A stretch of DNA of 64,000 bases, from the NCBI GenBank assembly GCA_016708315.1, contig JADJGC010000002.1:372001-436000 (forward strand), written 5' to 3'. The stretch's first letter is position 1. The number at the start of each line of letters is the position of its first letter. Position numbers and translations under genes: made by a program. This stretch comes from a bacterium (GTDB lineage Bacteria; Zixibacteria; MSB-5A5; CAIYYT01). Under the pieces are notes generated by a model. It did no database searches, was not told the origin of the DNA, and was given only the letters and a program-made list of their open reading frames with translations. This document shows, piece after piece, positions 19,189 through 26,116 of the stretch.

Positions 19189-20112
19189 CTACATTCCGCG
19201 AGCGCCGAGCATGACACCGACCGTCTTGAACATAATCTTGACGTCGCTGGAAAGGCTCGAAATGCGGATGTATTCCAGATCGTGTGACACTTTCTTCTTC
19301 ACGTCGTCGATGGTGACATCGTATCCACCCTCAACCTGGGCGAGTCCAGTGATTCCCGGGAGGACTTCAAGGCGACGCGTATAGTTCGGGACTTCAGTCG
19401 AGAGCTTCTCGATGAAGAACGGACGTTCCGGGCGCGGACCAACAACGGACATCTCGCCTTTGAGGACATTGATCAACTGCGGGAACTCGTCAATACGGGT
19501 CTTGCGCAGGAATCTGCCAAGACGGGTAATGCGAGGATCGTTCTTGGTTGCCCAGATTGGTCCGCAACGCTTTTCGGCGTCGGAAACCATCGTGCGGAAC
19601 TTATATACAAAGAAGGTCTTTCCAAATACATTCTTCTGACGGCGGTCGGCGCGACGGTTGCACATTAACAAATCGTCTGGGCGCTGACGACGGTCATTAC
19701 GGCGACGGTTAATTCCGACGCGTTCCTGCTTATAGAAGATCGGGCCTGCAGAATCGAGTTTGATTGCCAAGGCGACAAGACCGAACAACGGCAGAAGACA
19801 AATCAGTCCAACTAAGGCGACAATCCAGCTAAACATGAACTGGATACGGTTAACGGCAACCGAGGTTTTCGAAGCCTTGGTTGAGTTATCGCTGCGGGCG
19901 GCAGCGAGGAAAGCCAACACGAATGCGTTAGAGAGAGCGTATTCGCTCGCTACTAAACGGGCCTTACGAAGGCCGGCATTCAGCGTCTCTTTCAGGCTCG
20001 TTATCCCCGACGAGCCGAATCGTTCGTTAACAACGATGTCGGAGTGGTAGCTAGCTGCCGAAGTCGCTTTTAGATACTTCTCAGCCTCTGCTCTGTCCTT
20101 AGTGTACTGCAT
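19189..20112 (-). CDS. exopolysaccharide sugar transferase (undecaprenyl-phosphate phosphoglycosyltransferase)
   Basis: 307 aa. C-terminal bacterial sugar-transferase domain with one membrane helix (about 92-118), 'SAGPIFYKQERVGIN', 'VYKFRTMVSDAE', 'LRKTRIDEFPQLINVLKGEM' and 'VGPRPERP'. It would load the first sugar phosphate onto undecaprenyl phosphate. The N-terminal 90 residues are short and soluble-looking, without the usual four-helix sensor part. An Arg-rich insert (residues 136-159, RRRNDRRQ...NRRADRRQ) lies between two conserved catalytic motifs. A -24/-12 promoter sits 60-75 bases upstream, consistent with control by the nearby PrsR-like activator. Confidence 0.92.
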   Translation of the reverse strand: MQYTKDRAEAEKYLKATSAASYHSDIVVNERFGSSGITSLKETLNAGLRKARLVASEYALSNAFVLAFLAAARSDNSTKASKTSVAVNRIQFMFSWIVALVGLICLLPLFGLVALAIKLDSAGPIFYKQERVGINRRRNDRRQRPDDLLMCNRRADRRQKNVFGKTFFVYKFRTMVSDAEKRCGPIWATKNDPRITRLGRFLRKTRIDEFPQLINVLKGEMSVVGPRPERPFFIEKLSTEVPNYTRRLEVLPGITGLAQVEGGYDVTIDDVKKKVSHDLEYIRISSLSSDVKIMFKTVGVMLGARGM

Positions 20113-20172
20113 TTCTAATATGCTCCTTGGTTACTCTTGGCACAGTAACTGTAGCCGTTCGAGGCTGTTAAG

Positions 20173-20188
20173 AGCAAATCAGGTGCCA
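20173..20188 (-). promoter_or_regulatory. sigma-54 (-24/-12) promoter of the sugar transferase
   Basis: On the minus strand TGGCACC-TGAT-TTGCT, against consensus TGGCACG-N4-TTGCW. GG is at 20187-20186 and GC at 20175-20174, with exactly ten bases between. Expected start is near 20162, leaving a 50-base leader to the ATG at 20112. Confidence 0.82.
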
Positions 20189-20370
20189 AACGGTAATTGT
20201 TCAGATTGTTGTAGGAAGTATCGATATTGGCGGAAATGTTGATGTTCCATGTAGTTAGATTGCAGTGTGTTACGGGATTCGGTTGAAGCTATGAATAAAC
20301 CACAACCAAAGGGGGTATTTTAACAAAGTTGAGAGCTAAGTCGTTTGCACAGTAATGAATAGCACAATAG

Positions 20371-20386
20371 GTGCATTCACATGCAC
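20371..20386. promoter_or_regulatory. dyad GTGCAT-N4-ATGCAC, possible enhancer (UAS)
   Basis: Perfect 6-bp dyad about 210-220 bases upstream of the predicted sigma-54 start at 20162, the distance expected for an activator site. More GCAC half-sites lie at 20347-20370. The rest of the 378-base gap 20113-20490 shows no gene. Confidence 0.4.
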
Positions 20387-20490
20387 ACATTGGTATTCGC
20401 AATTCCGCGATCTCACAGGTAAAATGGGGTAAAAACGAACCTTAATCAAAGAGTGCGAATTGGGATAGTTTAGTCTGACCAATTGAGCTG

Positions 20491-21411
20491 TTAACGTCCG
20501 AAGCGGTAGGAGCCAGTAATCTGGTGAATGCCTTCGCTTGTCGACGACGGGCGATAAGTATAGTCGAGACCGATGTGGTCCAGAAGGAGTCCAACTCCAA
20601 GCGACATGCCATCGGCTGACGTAGCCGTCTGTTCAAGTGAGCCGCCGTAGCCTGCTCTGAACGTCAGGATGGAATTGTAGGCATATTCGAATCCGGCGCC
20701 AAGTGAAACGCCTTCACCTTGCTCTTTGTTGCCAGCGAGTGAAATCATCGAGGAAGATCCGAAAGTCCGGTATGATACGCCTAAGCGCATAGTGGCTGGC
20801 AGGCTGATCTCTTCGGTAACGTACTTGAGCTTTCCGCCGAGGTTGGCGTACTGTGCGCCGACAGAGAACTGGCCGAATTCGGCCATAAGACCGAGATCAA
20901 AAGTGACGGTACTGGCTTCAAGATTGTCGAGCTTCTCGAACACAGGCTTTACTGCAATACCGGCCGAGAAGGTCTCGGTAAGGCGCTGGGAGTAGCCGAG
21001 ATTGACCATAAAAGAGTATGCCGACAAGTCCCCAGTCGCAACGCCAGCGACGTCGTAGCCGGCGATATTGCCGTAACCAAGGTAAGTTAGGCCAAGACCG
21101 ATGCCTGAGCCGTTCTTCATGGGGATTGCCATGCTGAAATTGTCAAGGCGCAGGTCTTGCATTAGTTCGGTATGTGAGAAGGAGAATTCGCCTGATCCAT
21201 TGCGGCCAACACCAGCCGGATTGTAGAAAAGAGCGGTTGCGCCATCGGCGTTGGCAACCATTGCACCGCTGAGGGCGGCGCCACGGGAAAACACCGGGAT
21301 GTTAAGAAAGTCTGCGCTATTGGTGCCGGGTCCAGCCGTTGCAGAAACTGCAAGAATGGCAACCAAGCTCAATATTACAAAAGCGATTTTGGCAAAAATG
21401 CGATCTGACAT
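20491..21411 (-). CDS. PorV/PorQ family outer-membrane beta-barrel protein
   Basis: 306 aa with a signal peptide (cleavage near ATAG, residue 27). 'SRGAALSGAMVANADGATAL' followed by 'FYNPAGVGR' is the start typical of the PorV/PorQ (UPF0164) barrel family; alternating hydrophobic strands continue to the C-terminal 'YRFGR'. PorV proteins in Bacteroidota belong to type IX secretion, but no other type IX gene is in the window, so a general outer-membrane role is equally possible. It has its own -24/-12 promoter. Confidence 0.88.
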   Translation of the reverse strand: MSDRIFAKIAFVILSLVAILAVSATAGPGTNSADFLNIPVFSRGAALSGAMVANADGATALFYNPAGVGRNGSGEFSFSHTELMQDLRLDNFSMAIPMKNGSGIGLGLTYLGYGNIAGYDVAGVATGDLSAYSFMVNLGYSQRLTETFSAGIAVKPVFEKLDNLEASTVTFDLGLMAEFGQFSVGAQYANLGGKLKYVTEEISLPATMRLGVSYRTFGSSSMISLAGNKEQGEGVSLGAGFEYAYNSILTFRAGYGGSLEQTATSADGMSLGVGLLLDHIGLDYTYRPSSTSEGIHQITGSYRFGR

Positions 21412-21462
21412 TACAACCTCACCTCAAAAATTCCTTTTTACCTCTCCGACAACCGCATATAA

Positions 21463-21478
21463 GGCAATGCCTGTGCCG
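21463..21478 (-). promoter_or_regulatory. sigma-54 (-24/-12) promoter of the PorV-like gene
   Basis: On the minus strand CGGCACA-GGCA-TTGCC. GG at 21477-21476 and GC at 21465-21464, ten bases between. Only the first T of TGGCAC and the last base deviate. Start near 21452, 41 bases before the ATG. Confidence 0.7.
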
Positions 21479-22050
21479 ATTGAGGCTTTTGGGGAAATGA
21501 GGATAAGGTTACGGCAGAAAACCGTGGAGTCATAAGTCCTATTTCTCTATCGTCCAATAACTTCCGGTGTGCGCCCAAAAGCAAATATTCCATGCGCAAC
21601 CGGACAAACTCGTCCATTCTTTGTGAAGTAAGGCACCCGGAGATGTGCTATTCCCGAACATCCAACACCGGGCAAAAGTACGTCGAAGGAGTATCTTGGT
21701 CACTTTCAACAGGTTCAGGTCTGTTGTGCAGAATCTGAACTCCTGTGTTAAGTGTCGGCAGGCTTCACTATTAATTTAGTGGGCCAGCAACCAATCTTGG
21801 ATTGACCATATATTGCTGTTCTTGGCCAGCAATGCACTAGCTATAGTATATCACTCAATTAGCGTCAACAATAATTTGTCAAAAAAATGCAAGTCGGTGC
21901 GTAGCGTTTCATAAACGCGTTTTACAATTCGGGAGCCTTTCAGCACCAAAAAAGATGCTGTTTTTTGATCGATTTTGAAGTTGTAGAGTCGAATTGCCTT
22001 TTCGCGGAAACCCAGTTTGAGGGCGCAAGTTGGTCGAGATATCTTCAAGA
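21479..22050. other. gene-free region with several hairpins
   Basis: Between the divergent PorV-like and lysyl-oxidase-like genes. I see no protein gene; a minus-strand frame at 21851-22099 has no family resemblance. Present are a bulged 10-bp stem (21709-21718 with 21735-21746), a 7-bp stem ATTGCTG/CAGCAAT (21812-21818 with 21827-21833), a direct repeat GGCCAGCAA (21782 and 21824), and CAGCA...TGCTG followed by six T (21941-21966), a weak plus-strand terminator with no gene before it. Confidence 0.4.
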
Positions 22051-22078
22051 TTGACTTCGAGGGTCTATAAAGTATATT
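22051..22078 (+). promoter_or_regulatory. sigma-70 promoter of the lysyl-oxidase-like gene
   Basis: TTGACT at 22051-22056, 16-base spacer, TATATT at 22073-22078, one mismatch in each box. Leader of about 85 bases to ATG 22171, which has GAGGAG five bases upstream. Confidence 0.6.
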
Positions 22079-22170
22079 TGTGTTACCCGACGTGACCAAT
22101 CAATGGGTTATACTGGGCGATATTTCCTGTTTCGTTTTCATACCATCATTTTCGTATCTGAGGAGTCCTG

Positions 22171-25053
22171 ATGACGATTTCCAAACGCTTCTTCCCTATC
22201 TCTGTAGTTCTTCTTGCGGCAAGCCTTTTCCAATTCGCGATTGCTGGAAAGCAGCCGGCGACAAGCTCTCAACTGGCGATCGATTCGATAAAAGCACTTG
22301 GACTTCCCTACCAAGGTGATTTGTGGCACGCAGTTGAGGGTGAGATGATTGGCCGTCGCGAAGAAACGGAAGCGTCACTTGATGCTGGTTCGCTTTCGCG
22401 AGACGGTGGGAATGGTCCCGGCAGTGCAACGGTGATTTCCAGCAACGACTACTTAGATAATGGAACGACTGTGGGCAAAGGCAACAATGCTTCGATACCG
22501 TCATGCCTTTCGGGAGGCGGTGATACGTCGCCGGACGCGTGGTATGTTGTGACGTTTGCTGATCCGGTCATCGTTACGGCGTGGACGACGTGTGCCTCGA
22601 GTTTTCCTTCTACGTATGACACCAGATTGGGAATCTTCAGCAGTGCGAATGCGCTGTTAGCCTGCAACGATGATGATCCGACTTGCTCTCCCAATGTGCA
22701 ATCACGGATTGAGGAGCATTCACTCAATGCAGGTACGTATTACATCGTTGTTGACGGATACAACGGCGGATCGGGGCAATATCAATTGAATGTATCATGG
22801 GCGTTGCAACCGCCGCCATGCACCGGCGGGTCAAATCAACTGAATGCTGAATTGATCACTTCCCTGCCATTTACAGATCAAGGTACTACAGTTGGAGCGT
22901 GCAATGATATCATGATCAGCTGTGAGCTTTCGGGACCTGATGTTGCGGCGGACTATTGGTACAAGTTTACGGCGGACACAACGACCCTTCTTACGGTTTG
23001 GACAACCTGCGGCCCTACTTGGTTTGATTCGAAGATTGCGATTCTTGATGAGAATATGAGTGCGTTGTTCTGTAACGACGACTCGCCGTCGTGCGGAACG
23101 AAACAATCGCGGATTACGGATGCAGCCCTGTTCCCCGGCGAATACTATATCGTCGTGGATGGCTATCACGACGCCGAAGGAAGTTACGAAATTAATGTCG
23201 AAGGTGTGGCGTTTGATGCGGGTGATGTTGACACTTTGTTTCCGGACATATCAGTTCGACGCAACGACCTGCATGACAACGAGATTTCGGTGACGGTCGA
23301 ACCGGGTCGCCGTCATATCAGGCTCACAGTAACGACGCCAAACACCGGAGCTGGTAAGTTGTACATGTACGGCGTACTGCCGCCCAACCAAGATGGCACG
23401 CAAGATGTTCGGCAACGCATTTTCCGGAGTGACGGCAGCTTCTTTGACCGTCTCGCGGGAAAGTTTGTGTTTCACTCGCAGCACGATCACATTCACGTCG
23501 AGAACTGGAGCCAGTTTCATCTGCGAGAGTTGCTCCCCGACTCAGGAGTTGGAGCGATTGTGGCTTCTGGTGACAAGACGAGTTTCTGTATTCTTGACTT
23601 AACGATTCACGATGCGTCCCTGCCGAATCACAATCCTAACGGCGAGTTCTTGTCGTGCTCGTCGACGATCCAGGGATTGAGTGTCGGCTGGGCGGATATT
23701 TATAGCAAAGACCTCCCCGGACAGAGCATTGACATAACGGACGTGCCGGACGGGTACTACTGGCTGGAAGCGGTCGTTGATCCCGATCTGAAGATATTAG
23801 AAGCACGGGAGACGAATAATGCGTCGCGTGTGTTGGTCGTGATAGGCGATCCAGAGTCAAATACCGCCGACGCATATGAACCGGGTGATAATTTCGACGA
23901 AGTCGATGCACGCCCGGTCGGATCAGTCAACAGTCCGAATCTTGGTCCGTGCGATCCTGTGAAGGTAATAGACAGTCTGAGTATTCATGCGTCAGGGAAT
24001 GATGATTACTATCGATTCTACTGCAATAGCACAGGTACGGCTTCGGACTTTGTCCGGATAGATCTGGTAAACAATCAGGGTGACTTGGATTTGAGACTGT
24101 ACGATGCGAACAGAGTTTCGATCGCATCTTCGACCACCACTTCCAATGTTGAGACGATATCGCTAAACGGCCGTCCGGAAGGATGGTATTACGCCCGAGT
24201 CTTAGGGTTCAATGGTGCAGAAAACGCCTACTACAAATTGACTATAAATCCGCCTTCAAATGGCGCACCGGTCATTACTGTGGTGAATCCACCGGTTGGC
24301 GACACAATGTTAGTTCACGGTTTGGATACCTATAAGGTGGGTTGGAGCCACAATGATGCTGAATCGGACGAATGTTGGGTTTCGGTATTCTACAATACCG
24401 CGCCAATTTTGAACGGCAACGAAGTGCTATTGCCGACATCGCTTCATACGCCGGCAGCTCAAGGGTTCTTTATTGTTAATTCTGCTTATGTTCCGGAGGA
24501 CTCATCGCTCTATGTCTATTGCCGGATCACCGACGGTGGAACTACGACAGGAAGTTGGTCATCGGGTACAATGACGTTTCTGCATCACGATCACGCACAT
24601 GGGATGATTGCTGGAATGGTGATTGACTCAGATTCGCTTCCGATCGAAGGGGCAGTTGTCTATCTGAATGGCCATGAGCATGAGGACACGACGATTGCAT
24701 CGGGGTTGTTCATGATGGATGAGGTTGAGCCGGGCTCGTATACGCTGACGGTAGAGCATCCGAATTTCCAGGACTCGACTCTTAGCGGCGTAGTTGTGAA
24801 TGTTGGCGGAACCAAGGACAAAGTGATAATGTTGTCAGGCTGTGGATTCGTAGCGGGAGATGCTGATGGCAACGCCGGTGTAAGTATCTCAGATGTCGTC
24901 TATCTGGTTAACTATGTCTTTGGCGGAGGAGCGGCTCCAATACCCCTCGAAGCTGGCGACTCGAATTGTGATGGCGGATTGAGCATTTCCGATGCAGTAT
25001 ACATGATAAGCTTCATCTTCTCCGGAGGACCAGCGCCTTGCAGTGGTTGCTGA
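22171..25053 (+). CDS. secreted lysyl-oxidase-like protein with dockerin-type tail
   Basis: 960 aa. Signal peptide, then two similar repeats ending 'YYIVVDGYNGGSGQY' and 'YYIVVDGYHDAEGSY' (about 85-215, 220-345), a lysyl-oxidase-like domain (about 355-555), a PPC domain (about 575-695), an Ig-like part, a carboxypeptidase-regulatory-like domain (about 810-890) and two dockerin-type Ca repeats ('GDADGNAGVSISDVVYLVNY', 'GDSNCDGGLSISDAVYMISF'). In the oxidase domain the copper ligands align as H438-x-H440-x-H442, the lysyl-tyrosyl-quinone precursors as Lys469 ('GDKTSFC') and Tyr511 ('GWADIYS'), plus 'IDITDVPDGYYWLEAVVDP'. Catalysis (oxidation of lysine amines) is therefore plausible. Monocistronic. 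Confidence 0.9.
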   Translation: MTISKRFFPISVVLLAASLFQFAIAGKQPATSSQLAIDSIKALGLPYQGDLWHAVEGEMIGRREETEASLDAGSLSRDGGNGPGSATVISSNDYLDNGTTVGKGNNASIPSCLSGGGDTSPDAWYVVTFADPVIVTAWTTCASSFPSTYDTRLGIFSSANALLACNDDDPTCSPNVQSRIEEHSLNAGTYYIVVDGYNGGSGQYQLNVSWALQPPPCTGGSNQLNAELITSLPFTDQGTTVGACNDIMISCELSGPDVAADYWYKFTADTTTLLTVWTTCGPTWFDSKIAILDENMSALFCNDDSPSCGTKQSRITDAALFPGEYYIVVDGYHDAEGSYEINVEGVAFDAGDVDTLFPDISVRRNDLHDNEISVTVEPGRRHIRLTVTTPNTGAGKLYMYGVLPPNQDGTQDVRQRIFRSDGSFFDRLAGKFVFHSQHDHIHVENWSQFHLRELLPDSGVGAIVASGDKTSFCILDLTIHDASLPNHNPNGEFLSCSSTIQGLSVGWADIYSKDLPGQSIDITDVPDGYYWLEAVVDPDLKILEARETNNASRVLVVIGDPESNTADAYEPGDNFDEVDARPVGSVNSPNLGPCDPVKVIDSLSIHASGNDDYYRFYCNSTGTASDFVRIDLVNNQGDLDLRLYDANRVSIASSTTTSNVETISLNGRPEGWYYARVLGFNGAENAYYKLTINPPSNGAPVITVVNPPVGDTMLVHGLDTYKVGWSHNDAESDECWVSVFYNTAPILNGNEVLLPTSLHTPAAQGFFIVNSAYVPEDSSLYVYCRITDGGTTTGSWSSGTMTFLHHDHAHGMIAGMVIDSDSLPIEGAVVYLNGHEHEDTTIASGLFMMDEVEPGSYTLTVEHPNFQDSTLSGVVVNVGGTKDKVIMLSGCGFVAGDADGNAGVSISDVVYLVNYVFGGGAAPIPLEAGDSNCDGGLSISDAVYMISFIFSGGPAPCSGC

Positions 25054-25077
25054 TCTTGGCAATTTAGGACAACACGA

Positions 25078-25109
25078 AAAAAGCGCCCGGCCTAAGCGGG
25101 GCGCTTTTT
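25078..25109. terminator. bidirectional terminator between convergent genes
   Basis: AAAAAGCGCCC (25078-25088) pairs with GGGCGCTTTTT (25099-25109): an 11-bp stem flanked by A and T runs, so it works on both strands. Confidence 0.88.
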
Positions 25110-25133
25110 ATCTCAGGGATTCTGTGAGGCGAG

Positions 25134-25586
25134 TCACTTCTTTCGCATGAATACCATTGCTTTGACGCGATTGCGTCCAGTGACCGGCTTGGAAGGCTGA
25201 GCAATACCAAAACCGTTGGTTTCGACCGGATTGATCTTTCTTGCCAATTCGCGAGGTACTTGTTTGGAGGGAACGAAATTGAACTTTTCGAAGTACTTCG
25301 GCATATCAGTGGCAAGCCAGATCGTATCGGGACCGACTTCCAATAGCTTCTTGATGATCATCTTGCCCCAACCCTTACCGCGGAATTCTTCGGCAACCCC
25401 GACAACTTCGAGTTCGGTATAGCCTTCTTGCGAGCGCAAGGCGCCAAAGCCGAGAATTCGGTCATCATTCTTAAGGATCGTGAAAGAGTCCAATGGAAGA
25501 TCGTTCGGGGTACTGATGTCGTATTTTTCAACCATCCGCATGACCTGCCGGAATTCCATTTCCGACGGTTTTTTAAAGATTAGCAT
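25134..25586 (-). CDS. GNAT family N-acetyltransferase
   Basis: 150 aa. Acetyl-CoA binding motif 'VAEEFRGKGWGKMIIKKLL' (motif A) is clear and the length is right for a GNAT. The frame is open 28 codons further, but ATG 25586 has GGAGGG six bases upstream. The C-terminus is basic. Substrate unknown; 'FEKFNFVPS' resembles the ArgA/YhbS-like branch. Confidence 0.88.
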   Translation of the reverse strand: MLIFKKPSEMEFRQVMRMVEKYDISTPNDLPLDSFTILKNDDRILGFGALRSQEGYTELEVVGVAEEFRGKGWGKMIIKKLLEVGPDTIWLATDMPKYFEKFNFVPSKQVPRELARKINPVETNGFGIAQPSKPVTGRNRVKAMVFMRKK

Positions 25587-25706
25587 CCTTTCCCTCCGCA
25601 TACAACTAACCGAAAACGGGCGAATCGCCGCCATTTTTGGCTGGCAGATGGCCCGCCTTATCCGTAACAACTTACTATTATACGCAGAAAGTGGACTAAT
25701 TACAAG

Positions 25707-26102
25707 CTAAATCTTGATCTTGTCGGCGGAGTCACCGACGAAGGGGATCGTAAACTCTTTTCCCTGAAGGGCATACAGGATTCCAAAAACAGCGGAGCCA
25801 ATCGAAAGGATCAGCAAAATACCCCAAAAGAGGTTAGATATGATGTCGAACATGAAGAAGATAGCGAGGATTTCTATGAACAAGAGGAACAGACCCTGCT
25901 TTCCGTGCCTGAAAGCAAACTTATTGTGTCGCATTTTAATGAGTGGAATAAAGCAAAGGAAAGGAACGTAACCGAGGACGGCTGCTGCCTTCCCCTCTTC
26001 GATCATTTCTTCTTCGTTTGCATAGGTACGAGTGGCTTCATCGGACCCTGGGTGTCCAGCGTATCCGCTGTCAGCGACGTTATTGATATCCTGTTCATCC
26101 AT
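25707..26102 (-). CDS. small membrane protein, DUF4870/Tic20-like
   Basis: 131 aa. Acidic soluble N-terminus of about 40 residues, then three hydrophobic segments: 'AAVLGYVPFLCFIPLI', 'QGLFLLFIEILAIFFMFDII' and 'FWGILLILSIGSAVFGILYA'. The 'NKFAFRHGKQG' sequence between the first two is characteristic of DUF4870/Tic20-like proteins. Function unknown. GGAG lies before ATG. It ends the group that includes the GH57 gene upstream (14-base gap). Confidence 0.78.
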   Translation of the reverse strand: MDEQDINNVADSGYAGHPGSDEATRTYANEEEMIEEGKAAAVLGYVPFLCFIPLIKMRHNKFAFRHGKQGLFLLFIEILAIFFMFDIISNLFWGILLILSIGSAVFGILYALQGKEFTIPFVGDSADKIKI

Positions 26103-26116
26103 AGCGAGCTCCTTGC

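Noticed and set aside
20491..21411. Evidence for a type IX secretion system
   Set aside because: Only a PorV-like barrel is present; neither secreted protein ends in a type IX C-terminal domain.
21851..22099. 82-codon minus-strand frame in the gap before the LOX-like gene
   Set aside because: Not protein-family-like, overlaps the promoter of the divergent gene, and has no Shine-Dalgarno.
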